From contig CBDFGK010000002.1 in the NCBI GenBank assembly GCA_965247075.1, positions 806,001 through 870,000 of the forward strand: a stretch of DNA of 64,000 bases, written 5' to 3'. Of the stretch, positions 56,097 through 64,000 are shown in pieces. The notes beneath the pieces are model-generated. The model did not search any database. It was given only the letters and a program-made list of their open reading frames with translations, and was not told where the DNA came from. A program made the position numbers and the translations under genes. Source of the DNA: CBDFGK01 sp965247075 (GTDB lineage Bacteria > Pseudomonadota > Gammaproteobacteria > Pseudomonadales > Halieaceae). Each line of letters opens with the position of its first letter. Position 1 is the first letter of the stretch.

Positions 56097-56929
56097 GATT
56101 TGCTTTCTCCCACAAACTGCCGCAGTCGCCCGGCGATTGCCGGCACGGAGTCATCCATATGAAAATGATGACCGCCCGCCATTGTCTCCACACAAACCGA
56201 TTTGGGAATATCCATATCGGCCAGGTGCGCCCCCAGGCCCTGTTCAGCCAACAGTATTAAAACAGGCATTGTCCATGCGTATATAATCGCCGCGTTGTGT
56301 GCTGTGGTCAACTTGAAGGAGGAGGCACCCTTGAGGCGCGGGTCGGTAGTCCAGCACCAGCCACCCTCGCAGGGTCGCAGGTTTCTGTGCACGATACGGT
56401 CGAGCGAACCGGGACCAAACTGACTGCGGGCACGCGCCTTAATAGCAACTTCCGGAGATACAAACACCCGCGCCGGCTCGCTTGCAAATCGCTCGCGGTC
56501 ACGCAAAAAAGTGACCAGTTGATCAACGCAGTCACCGGCCTCGGCAACCGGCACCTGGAAACTGTCCAGCAATATCAAGTGAGCCACCCGCGCCGGCACG
56601 GTGGCGGCAAACATGCCACCAATTAAGGCCCCGCGCGAGTGACCCAGCAGGTCAAAACTCTGCCAGCCCAGCTCATCAATCACTGCGGCTATATCGGGCA
56701 GATCACTCCAGATGCTGTATTCGCCATCGGCACTGCGGTGATCGCTGCGGCCGTGACCCGCCAGATCGAGGGCGACCATCTGGAAACCGTCCAGTTGCTG
56801 CGCCAGCGGGCGAAAACTCTCGGCATTGTCCAGCCAACCGTGCAGGGCCAACATCGGCCTGTCGCCCTCTGCGCCACTGCACAAAGCTACGATTTTGCGA
56901 CCGTTGACCTGGAATTCGCGTTCCTGCAT
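56093..56929 (-). CDS. Alpha/beta hydrolase
   Basis: 278 aa. Oxyanion motif ALHGWLDNA near 28, nucleophile Ser in LLGHSRGALIG near 93-103 and catalytic His in MAGGHHFHMDD near 250. Substrate unknown. The next gene downstream overlaps by four bases. Confidence 0.85.
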   Translation of the reverse strand: MQEREFQVNGRKIVALCSGAEGDRPMLALHGWLDNAESFRPLAQQLDGFQMVALDLAGHGRSDHRSADGEYSIWSDLPDIAAVIDELGWQSFDLLGHSRGALIGGMFAATVPARVAHLILLDSFQVPVAEAGDCVDQLVTFLRDRERFASEPARVFVSPEVAIKARARSQFGPGSLDRIVHRNLRPCEGGWCWTTDPRLKGASSFKLTTAHNAAIIYAWTMPVLILLAEQGLGAHLADMDIPKSVCVETMAGGHHFHMDDSVPAIAGRLRQFVGESKS

Positions 56930-57059
56930 TAGTGTGTACGCTTCTCAAAGTCTGGAGAAAAGGCATAATCCTTAGCGGCGCCGCGCGACTGGCATTGACG
57001 AGCACGGCTACACGAGGTCTGTCAGGCATATTCTGCCCTTGCGGGGACGCCCCGGCAAC

Positions 57060-58985
57060 TCAATTACTCAGTTCGAGCAATAATTTGTTGAGACGCGCTA
57101 CATAAGCCGCGGGATCTTCCAGTTGACCACCCTCGGCTAGGTTGGCCTGGTCAAAAATGATAGACGACAAATCTGCAAATCGATCATCATCAGACTCCCC
57201 GTCCAGCTTGGCCAACAGCGGATGCTGCGGGTTGATCTCCAATATGGGTTTGCCGGCCGGCGCTTGCTGGCCCGCCGCCTCCATAATACGGCGCATCTGC
57301 GCACCCATATCTTGGTCGCCGACTACCAGACAAGCGGGAGAATCAGTCAAACGGGTAGTCGCGCGCACTTCTTCAACCTGCTCAGCAAGGGCAAGTTTCA
57401 TGCGTTCAACCAGGTTCTCGCTGTCCTTTTCCACTTGCTCCTGTTCCGCCTTGTCCTCTGCCGACAGTTCACCCAGATCCAGTTCGCCACGGGTTACATC
57501 CTGAAACTGCTTGCCATCGAATTCCATCAGGTGGTTCATTAACCAGTCGTCGACGCGATCAGACAGCAGCAGCACCTCAATACCTTTCTTGCGAAACACC
57601 TCCAGATGCGGGCTGTTTTTCGCCGTATTAAAGTTTTCAGCTACCACATAGAAGATTTTTTCCTGGCCTTCCTGCAGGCGCTCTACATACTGCCCCAGGG
57701 ATTGATCCTGGGTTTCTGCATCGGTGTGAGTAGTGGCAAATCGCAGCAAGCCGGCAATTTTCTCCTTATTGGAAAAATCTTCGGCGGGGCCTTCCTTGAG
57801 CACCTGGCCAAATTCCTTCCAGAACTTGCCGTACGCGCCGTCTTCTGACTTGGCCAATTTACCCAACATATCCAGCACTCGCTTGGTCAACGCCGAGCGC
57901 ATGCTTTCCACCTGGGGATCCTGCTGGAGAATTTCGCGCGATACGTTAAGCGACAAATCATTGGAATCGACTACGCCTTTCACAAAGCGCAGGTACAAGG
58001 GCAGAAACTGCTCCGCATCATCCATAATGAAGGTGCGCTGCACATACAGCTTGACTCCTCGTGCCGTGTCGCGATTCCACATATCGAAAGGTGCTTTTTT
58101 CGGTAAGTACAACAAGCCGGTGTATTCCAGCTTTCCCTCAACCCGGTTGTGGCTCCAGGTTTGGGGATCTTCAAAATCGTGGGAGACGTGCTTGTAAAAC
58201 TCCCGGTACTCCTCATCACTGACTTCGCTGCGACTGCGAGTCCACAGGGCGGTTGCCTCATTGACCGCTTCGAATTCAGGCGCGGCCGGCTCAGCGGCCG
58301 CCTCTTCGTCACCCTCTTCATTCATCGCCGGCATGACCGACTTCTGCATCAATACCGGCACCGAAATATGGTCGGAGTACTTCTTGATGACACTGCGTAC
58401 CCGCCAGTCGTCGGCAAATTCCCCACAGCTCTCTTTCAGGTGCAGCACAATCGTGGTGCCGCGCTGTTCTTTGTCGACGGTTTCAATGGAGAATTCAGCT
58501 TCACCGATGGATTCCCAGTGCACGCCACTGTCGTTGGCGTCGCCGGCGCGCCGGCTCATTACTGCTACTTTGTCGGCCACTATAAACGCGGAATAGAAGC
58601 CGATACCAAACTGGCCAATCAGTTGGGAATCTTTCTGCTGGTCACCGGTCAGCTTATCCAGAAATGCCGCCGTGCCGGACTTGGCTATGGTGCCCAGGTT
58701 ATCGATGACCTCGTCACGACTCATGCCGATGCCATTGTCACTAATTGTGATGGTATTGGCGCCCTTGTCTACTTCTACCCGCACCGAAAAGTCCGGGTTT
58801 TCCTCCAGCAGGCGCTCATTCGACAAGGCCTCAAAACGCAATTTGTCGATGGCGTCACTGGCGTTGGAAATCAGCTCACGCAGAAATACTTCCTGGTTGC
58901 TGTAGAGTGAGTGAATCATCAGGTGAAGCAGTTGTTTTGCTTCTGTTTGAAACCCCAGGGTCTCTTTGTGGGCATCCGCGGTCAT
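57060..58985 (-). CDS. htpG: Chaperone protein HtpG (Hsp90)
   Basis: About 641 aa, normal. N-terminal ATP site: ELISNASDAIDKLRFEAL near 28, DNGIGM near 80, GQFGIGFYSAF near 119. ATP-driven cytoplasmic chaperone, helping to refold proteins under heat stress. ATG 58985 has GGAG upstream; ATG 59006 is a less likely in-frame start. Confidence 0.95.
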   Translation of the reverse strand: MTADAHKETLGFQTEAKQLLHLMIHSLYSNQEVFLRELISNASDAIDKLRFEALSNERLLEENPDFSVRVEVDKGANTITISDNGIGMSRDEVIDNLGTIAKSGTAAFLDKLTGDQQKDSQLIGQFGIGFYSAFIVADKVAVMSRRAGDANDSGVHWESIGEAEFSIETVDKEQRGTTIVLHLKESCGEFADDWRVRSVIKKYSDHISVPVLMQKSVMPAMNEEGDEEAAAEPAAPEFEAVNEATALWTRSRSEVSDEEYREFYKHVSHDFEDPQTWSHNRVEGKLEYTGLLYLPKKAPFDMWNRDTARGVKLYVQRTFIMDDAEQFLPLYLRFVKGVVDSNDLSLNVSREILQQDPQVESMRSALTKRVLDMLGKLAKSEDGAYGKFWKEFGQVLKEGPAEDFSNKEKIAGLLRFATTHTDAETQDQSLGQYVERLQEGQEKIFYVVAENFNTAKNSPHLEVFRKKGIEVLLLSDRVDDWLMNHLMEFDGKQFQDVTRGELDLGELSAEDKAEQEQVEKDSENLVERMKLALAEQVEEVRATTRLTDSPACLVVGDQDMGAQMRRIMEAAGQQAPAGKPILEINPQHPLLAKLDGESDDDRFADLSSIIFDQANLAEGGQLEDPAAYVARLNKLLLELSN

Positions 58986-59072
58986 AGTTTGACGCTCTCC
59001 AGTCATAAAAATGGTTAAGATGCACCGGATATGGGGGCACGGGAGGGGAATTCAAGGGCTTGCTTTGGAGTA

Positions 59073-59945
59073 TTACCAGCCGGTAATCTCAGCCAGCGCA
59101 GAACCGATCTCGGCCAGCGAACGCACGGTTTTAACTCCGGCGTCTTCCAGGGCGGCAAACTTCTCGTCCGCCGTGCCCTTGCCACCGGAGATAATCGCGC
59201 CGGCGTGGCCCATGCGCTTGCCCTTGGGAGCAGTCACACCGGCAATATAGGAAACCACCGGCTTGGTGACATTGGCCTTGATGTAGGCAGCCGCCTCTTC
59301 TTCAGCCGTGCCGCCGATCTCACCGATCATAACGATTGCCTCGGTAGCCGGATCCTTCTCGAACAGCGCCAGGATATCGATAAAGTTGGCACCGGGAATG
59401 GGATCACCACCGATACCCACACAGGTAGACTGTCCGAAACCCGCGTCGGTAGTCTGTTTGACCGCTTCATAGGTCAGGGTGCCGGAGCGCGATACGATAC
59501 CGACTTTGCCGGGCAAGTGAATGCTGCCAGGCATAATGCCAATCTTGCACTCTCCCGGGGTGATAACTCCCGGACAGTTGGGACCGATCAGGCGCACGCC
59601 CAACTCGTCACATTTCACTTTCGCTGCCAGCATATCCAGGGTAGGAATACCTTCGGTAATACAGACAATCAACTTGATGCCACCGTTGGCTGCTTCAAGA
59701 ATGGAGTCTTTACAGAAAGGAGCGGGAACGTAAATCACAGAGGCGTCGGCCCCGGTAGCTGCCACCGCTGCGGTCACTGTGTTGAATACTGGCAGGTCCA
59801 GGTGCTCCTGGCCGCCCTTGCCCGGTGTAACACCACCGACCATTTGCGTACCGTAGTCGATAGCCTGCTCAGAGTGGAAAGTACCCTGCGAGCCTGTGAA
59901 GCCCTGGCAGATCACCTTGGTATTTTTGTCGATCAGGATGCTCAT
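59073..59945 (-). CDS. sucD: Succinyl-CoA synthetase alpha subunit
   Basis: 290 aa. CoA-binding GFTGSQGTFHSEQAI near 15-29 and phosphohistidine in MGHAGAIISGGKG near 246. With SucC it makes succinate plus ATP or GTP from succinyl-CoA. ATG 59945 overlaps the end of sucC. Confidence 0.97.
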   Translation of the reverse strand: MSILIDKNTKVICQGFTGSQGTFHSEQAIDYGTQMVGGVTPGKGGQEHLDLPVFNTVTAAVAATGADASVIYVPAPFCKDSILEAANGGIKLIVCITEGIPTLDMLAAKVKCDELGVRLIGPNCPGVITPGECKIGIMPGSIHLPGKVGIVSRSGTLTYEAVKQTTDAGFGQSTCVGIGGDPIPGANFIDILALFEKDPATEAIVMIGEIGGTAEEEAAAYIKANVTKPVVSYIAGVTAPKGKRMGHAGAIISGGKGTADEKFAALEDAGVKTVRSLAEIGSALAEITGW

Positions 59946-61111
59946 GCGGCACCTCCCGCTGCGTTTACCGCTTCTTGCGCAGCACCGGCAAGACTGTCTG
60001 CAGCAATAATATTCAAGCCACTGTCGGCCAGCAATTGACGACCTAATGCGGCGTTGTTGCCCTCCAGGCGCACCACCACAGGTACTTCAACACCAACCTC
60101 TTCAACCGCACCAATGATGCCTTCGGCAATGAGGTCACAGCGCACGATGCCGCCGAATATATTGACCAACACAGCCTTGACGTTCTCATCAGACAGGATG
60201 ATTTTGAATGCCTCGGTAACGCGCTCTTTGGTGGCACCACCGCCCACATCCAGGAAGTTGGCAGGGAAGCCACCGTGCAGGGCAACGATATCCATAGTGC
60301 CCATGGCCAGGCCCGCGCCATTAACCATACAGCCGATGTTGCCATCGAGTGCCACGTAGTTGAGCTCCCACTGCGCTGCTTGTGACTCGCGCTCATCTTC
60401 CTGGCTGGGATCGTGCATACCGCGCAGGCCAGTCTGGCGGTAGAGTGCATTGCCATCAACACCAAGCTTGGCGTCCAGGCAGTGCAAATTACCCGCCTCG
60501 GTAATCACCAGCGGGTTCACTTCGATGAGTGCCAGGTCCTTTTCGATGAACATCTTCGCCAGGCCCATAAAAATCTTCACAAACTGTTTGATTTGCTCAC
60601 CTTCCAGACCCAACCGGAATGCCAGTTCGCGTCCCTGATAAGGCTGCGGACCCGTGAGAGGATCGATGATAGCGCGCAGGATCTTCTCAGGTGTCTGTTC
60701 GGCAACCTTCTCGATCTCCACACCACCTTCAGTAGAGGCCATAAAGACAATGCGGCGACTGGCGCGGTCAACAACCGCTCCCAGGTATAATTCTTCTGCG
60801 ATGTCGATGCGGGCTTCCACCAGGATCTTGCTGACCGGCTGGCCGTTTTCATCGGTCTGGTATGTCACCAGGTTCTTACCCAACCACTGCTGGGCAAACT
60901 CTCTAATCTCGTCCTTGGTTTTGACCAGCTTTACGCCGCCGGCCTTACCGCGTCCACCCGCGTGAACCTGAGCTTTGACCACCCACATATCACCACCGAT
61001 GCGATCGGCCGCTTCTGCGGCTTCTTGAGGAGTTTCGACCGCGTATCCAGTGGATACCGGCAAGCCATATTCAGCAAACAACTGTTTGCCCTGATACTCA
61101 TGAAGGTTCAT
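59942..61111 (-). CDS. sucC: Succinyl-CoA synthetase beta subunit
   Basis: 389 aa ATP-grasp protein (MNLHEYQGKQLFAEYGLPVS start, VKAQVHAGGRGKAGGVKL near 45, EVNPLVITEAGNLHCLDAK near 197). Overlaps sucD by four bases. Follows lpdA by about 112 bases and a terminator, so it likely has its own promoter or relies on read-through. Confidence 0.97.
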   Translation of the reverse strand: MNLHEYQGKQLFAEYGLPVSTGYAVETPQEAAEAADRIGGDMWVVKAQVHAGGRGKAGGVKLVKTKDEIREFAQQWLGKNLVTYQTDENGQPVSKILVEARIDIAEELYLGAVVDRASRRIVFMASTEGGVEIEKVAEQTPEKILRAIIDPLTGPQPYQGRELAFRLGLEGEQIKQFVKIFMGLAKMFIEKDLALIEVNPLVITEAGNLHCLDAKLGVDGNALYRQTGLRGMHDPSQEDERESQAAQWELNYVALDGNIGCMVNGAGLAMGTMDIVALHGGFPANFLDVGGGATKERVTEAFKIILSDENVKAVLVNIFGGIVRCDLIAEGIIGAVEEVGVEVPVVVRLEGNNAALGRQLLADSGLNIIAADSLAGAAQEAVNAAGGAA

Positions 61112-61208
61112 TTGTGTACCGTTCCATTGTCATGTGAACAAGTGCTCAGTGAGATTTAGCGAGTGTGCAATGTCAACACTTGCCCGCCCCGATAGTAATA
61201 CTGGTAGG

Positions 61209-61237
61209 CAAAAAACGGCGGCTCTATTTACGCCGCC
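61209..61237 (-). terminator. Rho-independent terminator overlapping the lpdA stop
   Basis: On the - strand: GGCGGC stem, loop GTAAATAGA, GCCGCC stem, then GTTTTTT. The loop contains the lpdA TAG, and the left arm codes the last arginines of LpdA. It lies between lpdA and sucC and may lower sucCD transcription. Confidence 0.8.
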
Positions 61238-62666
61238 GCCTGCGATTGGCGATGTGAATGGCGTGGCCATCAACCGCCAGGGCCGCTTCGTGCACCGCCT
61301 CAGACAGGGTCGGATGACCGAATACCGTGAGGCCAATATCCTCAGCGCTGGCGCCAAATTCCATGGCGATAACGATCTGCTGAACCAGATCGGCGGCGCT
61401 GGGGCCAATAATATGGCAGCCCAGGATACGATCTGTTTCTGCATCCGCCAGCATTTTGACCATACCGTCGGGCTCGTTGGCGGCCAGCGCCCGGCCACTG
61501 GCCGCAAATGGAAACATACCCGATTTATACGCTATGCCATCGGCTTTCAATTCCTGTTCGGTTTTACCCACGGCGGCAATTTCCGGATGGGTATAAATAA
61601 CCGAGGGTATCGTGTCGTAATTCATTTGCGCTTGCTTGCCGGCGATACGCTCGGCTACCATCACACCCTCTTCTGAACCCTTGTGGGCGAGCATGGGGCC
61701 GCGCACCACATCACCGATAGCGTACACGCGGGGAGCTTCTGTCTCGCAGTGGTCGTTAACATAAATAAAGCCGCACTCATCCATGCTTACACCACTGTCA
61801 CCGGCCAACAGGTCGTTGCTCTGCGGGCGACGGCCTACCGCCACGATCAACTTGTCGAAGACTTCCTTGTGGTCACCTTCGCCAGTACTAAAAGTAACCT
61901 CGACCTTGCCCTTTTTAATTTCCGTGCCCGTTACCCTGGCGCCCATGCGAATATCCAGGCCCTGTTTTTTAAGTATCCTGGCAGCTTCTTTGGCAACCTG
62001 TTGATCCATCATGGGCAGGAAATCTTCCAGTGCCTCCAACACAACCACTTCCGAACCGCAGCGGTTCCAGACGCTACCCAGTTCAAGACCAATCACACCG
62101 GCGCCGATGACCCCCAGCCGCCTGGGTACTTTAGTGAGTTCCAATGCGCCGGTGGAATCAACGATGTACCGGTTATCCAGTGGTGCAGGCGGTATATCCA
62201 CCGGCACTGAGCCGGTGGCAATAATAATATTGTCGGCATCGATAATCTGCACGTCACCGGCGGCTGTGGTCAATTCAACCCGGTGGCCCGCCAATACCTT
62301 GCCAGTGCCCGCCAGGGAAGTCACCCCGTTGGCCTTGAACAACCCGACAATACCATCGGTCAGTTGGCCTACTATCTTGTCTTTGCGGGCAATCATCGCC
62401 GCCACGTCGAGGCTGGTCTTGCCTGCCTTAATACCGTGTACTGCCAGGGCCGCCTGCGTTTCATAAAACTTGTAGGAACTGTCCAGCAGTGCCTTGGAGG
62501 GAATGCAGCCAACGTTCAGGCAGGTGCCGCCCAGTTTCGACTTGCCATCTGCGTCGACCCATTTCTCGATACACGCAGCATTCAGACCCAACTGCGCAGC
62601 GCGAATAGCGGCCACATAGCCCGCCGGGCCAGAGCCAATCACAACCACATCATATTTTTCTGACAT
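61224..62666 (-). CDS. lpdA: Dihydrolipoyl dehydrogenase
   Basis: 480 aa. FAD motif VVIGSGPAGYVAAIRAAQLG near 8, redox-active disulfide GGTCLNVGCIPSKALL near 47-62, NAD motif VIGAGVIGLELG near 187, catalytic HPTLSEAVHEAA near 453. E3 of the 2-oxoglutarate complex. Unusual basic tail (NRRRRRK), see terminator. Confidence 0.97.
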   Translation of the reverse strand: MSEKYDVVVIGSGPAGYVAAIRAAQLGLNAACIEKWVDADGKSKLGGTCLNVGCIPSKALLDSSYKFYETQAALAVHGIKAGKTSLDVAAMIARKDKIVGQLTDGIVGLFKANGVTSLAGTGKVLAGHRVELTTAAGDVQIIDADNIIIATGSVPVDIPPAPLDNRYIVDSTGALELTKVPRRLGVIGAGVIGLELGSVWNRCGSEVVVLEALEDFLPMMDQQVAKEAARILKKQGLDIRMGARVTGTEIKKGKVEVTFSTGEGDHKEVFDKLIVAVGRRPQSNDLLAGDSGVSMDECGFIYVNDHCETEAPRVYAIGDVVRGPMLAHKGSEEGVMVAERIAGKQAQMNYDTIPSVIYTHPEIAAVGKTEQELKADGIAYKSGMFPFAASGRALAANEPDGMVKMLADAETDRILGCHIIGPSAADLVQQIVIAMEFGASAEDIGLTVFGHPTLSEAVHEAALAVDGHAIHIANRRRRRK

Positions 62667-62708
62667 ATTTTTTTCCTGTGTTCGTCATTTTGCGGCTTGT
62701 AAAGCGCT

Positions 62709-63896
62709 TTAAAGCTGTAGCAATATGCGCGCCGGATCTTCCAGCAAGTCCTTGATCGCCACCAGGCACTGTACGGCGTCTTTGCCGTCCACCAGGCGAT
62801 GGTCATATGAAAGTGCCAAATACATCATCGGCAAAATAACCACTTCGCCTGCTACCGCCATGGGACGATCCTGAATTTTGTGCATGCCCAGGATGCCGGT
62901 CTGCGGTGGATTGAGTATCGGCGTGGACAGCAGCGAGCCAAATACTCCGCCATTGGTAATGGTGAAGGTACCACCGGTCATTTCGTCGATAGTCAATTTG
63001 CCGTCGCGAGCACGCAGCCCCAGGTCACGAATCTTCGCTTCCACGTCTGCCACACTCATAAAGTCCGCATCGCGCAGCACCGGCACCACAAGGCCGCCGG
63101 GTGTAGATACAGCCACACCGATATCCTGGTAACCGTGATAGACAACATCATCACCGTCGATAGACGCATTGACGGCGGGGAAACGTTTCAGGGCTTCACA
63201 GGCGGCTTTTACAAACAGGCCCATATATCCAAGCCGGGTGCCGTTGTGCGCCTTTTCAAATTGCTGCTTGTACTTGGCCCGCAATGCCATCACCGGCGCC
63301 ATGTTGACCTCGTTAAAGGTAGTCAGCATCGCCGTATCCCGGGAGACGCTCAGCAGGCGCTCGGCAATACGTTTGCGCATCCGCGTCATCGGCACACGCC
63401 GCTCGACCCGCTCGCTGGAATGGCCGGCTACATCAGGTATTGCACTACCTGTTGGCACCGCCGGTGCAGGTACCGGAGCAACAGTTGCTTCTTTACTGTG
63501 TTTGATCAGGTCTTCCTTGGTGATGAGGCCGTCTTTGCCCGTGCCGGCAACCAGCGCTACATCGATATTATGCTCATCGGCAAAACGGCGTGCAGCGGGG
63601 CCCAGGCGGGGTTCGGTTGCGGGACTCTGCACAGGGTCGGTAGCGGCGCCGGCGACTGCACCCTCCTCAATACGGGCAATAGTGTCGTTACTGAGGATGA
63701 CATCACCCTCTGCCTTGAGAATTTCCGTCAGTACACCGTCTGCCGGTGCAACAACTTCCATCACTACCTTGTCGGTTTCTATCTCTACCAGCAATTCATC
63801 TCGCGTGACGGTATCGCCGGCGCTTTTGTGCCAGGTGGCGATCTCGCCATCTGTCACAGATTCAGGAAATGCCGGTGCCTTGATTTCAATTACCAT
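62709..63896 (-). CDS. sucB: 2-oxoglutarate dehydrogenase E2 (dihydrolipoyl succinyltransferase)
   Basis: 395 aa. Lipoyl lysine in IETDKVVMEVVAPADG near 43, E3-binding segment ARRFADEHNIDVALVAGTGK near 102, catalytic core with LALSYDHRLVDGKDAV near 364. Transfers succinyl from thiamin-bound intermediate to CoA. Downstream of sucA and 42 bases before lpdA. Confidence 0.97.
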   Translation of the reverse strand: MVIEIKAPAFPESVTDGEIATWHKSAGDTVTRDELLVEIETDKVVMEVVAPADGVLTEILKAEGDVILSNDTIARIEEGAVAGAATDPVQSPATEPRLGPAARRFADEHNIDVALVAGTGKDGLITKEDLIKHSKEATVAPVPAPAVPTGSAIPDVAGHSSERVERRVPMTRMRKRIAERLLSVSRDTAMLTTFNEVNMAPVMALRAKYKQQFEKAHNGTRLGYMGLFVKAACEALKRFPAVNASIDGDDVVYHGYQDIGVAVSTPGGLVVPVLRDADFMSVADVEAKIRDLGLRARDGKLTIDEMTGGTFTITNGGVFGSLLSTPILNPPQTGILGMHKIQDRPMAVAGEVVILPMMYLALSYDHRLVDGKDAVQCLVAIKDLLEDPARILLQL

Positions 63897-63905
63897 TGCT
63901 CTGTC

Positions 63906-64000
63906 CTATTCTGCCAGGGCTTCGTTAATAAAGTTTTCCTGTTGTTCCAGGTGCAGTGACATATATCCTGCCGCTGGTGCAGCGGATGCCTCACGGCCGA
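63906..64000 (-). CDS. sucA: 2-oxoglutarate dehydrogenase E1, C-terminal end (partial)
   Basis: Only the last 30 or so residues are in the window (AAPAAGYMSLHLEQQENFIN, then EALAE), matching the end of SucA. The gene runs off the right edge. It is the first gene of the sucAB-lpdA set. Confidence 0.85.
   Translation of the reverse strand, partial: GREASAAPAAGYMSLHLEQQENFINEALAE

Noticed and set aside
57000..57060. Small GC hairpin after htpG as a terminator
   Set aside because: The stem is only about five bases with no T-run after it.
59031..60038. Long + strand reading frame opposite sucD
   Set aside because: Antisense shadow of sucD; no protein family seen.
62880..63959. Long + strand reading frame opposite sucB
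   Set aside because: Shadow of the GC-rich sucB codon pattern; no recognisable domain.
1..64000. CRISPR arrays, rRNA and tRNA genes
   Set aside because: No regularly spaced repeats and no cloverleaf or rRNA-like stretches were noticed; a tRNA scan would be needed to be sure.

Overview
The window looks like a piece of a gammaproteobacterial chromosome. The right third (about 50.6-64 kb) is compact core genome: tusA, yheU-like, gcvR-like, aroC, prmB, folE, htpG and a sucA-sucB-lpdA-sucC-sucD block, with GC-rich codon use and short or overlapping gene junctions. The gene content (pdxB, xni, an epmC remnant, gcvR, msrB) fits Gammaproteobacteria, perhaps the marine Cellvibrionales/Spongiibacterales-like groups; that finer placement is inference. 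No rRNA, tRNA or CRISPR array was recognised.

Layout. (1) 1-7.27 kb: a defence-type cassette on the + strand: an Eco57I-like adenine methyltransferase, a PLD-nuclease/SNF2-helicase fusion and a CBS-domain gene cut off by an insertion sequence. (2) 7.27-16.33 kb: a minus-strand amine/amino-acid catabolic cluster (amidohydrolase, ornithine-cyclodeaminase-like protein, MFS transporter, FAD amine oxidase), bounded by an intact IS1182-type and an intact IS630-type element, with broken ALDH, RidA-like and DUF3604 genes. (3) 16.4-20.8 kb: housekeeping genes (NTF2-like, sarcosine oxidase-like, msrB, pdxB, xni) and an internally deleted epmC. (4) 21-27.4 kb: a junkyard of mobile DNA. Two almost identical, equally decayed IS3-family copies flank an uncharacterised three-gene operon (small Cys/His protein, GIY-YIG-like nuclease, wHTH-YaaA/DUF6884-like protein). 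Then come an IS5 fragment, a group II intron with a deleted reverse transcriptase, and an sbcC remnant. (5) 27.5-46.8 kb: a BREX type 1 operon on the minus strand, read HTH-brxA-brxB-brxC-[recQ/PRTase-dprA-like]-pglX-[AlbA_2 ATPase-like gene, broken by an ISL3-family element]-pglZ-brxL. (6) 47.16-49.18 kb: a decayed IS21-type element, then a DUF4143-type ATPase gene. (7) 50.6-64 kb: core genome.

How the genes work together. The BREX genes form one tightly coupled transcription unit. It departs from the textbook set in two ways: a DprA-like/RecQ-PRTase pair sits between brxC and pglX, and BrxL ends in what reads as a MIT_C (MITD1-like, PLD-fold) domain instead of the usual Lon-like tail. The first cassette (methyltransferase plus PLD-helicase) probably acts as a restriction-modification-like system that lost its 3' end. 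The three-gene cassette at 22-24 kb is the best candidate for an undescribed system. At the right end, sucABCD and lpdA encode the 2-oxoglutarate dehydrogenase and succinyl-CoA synthetase steps of the TCA cycle; a terminator overlaps the lpdA stop codon.
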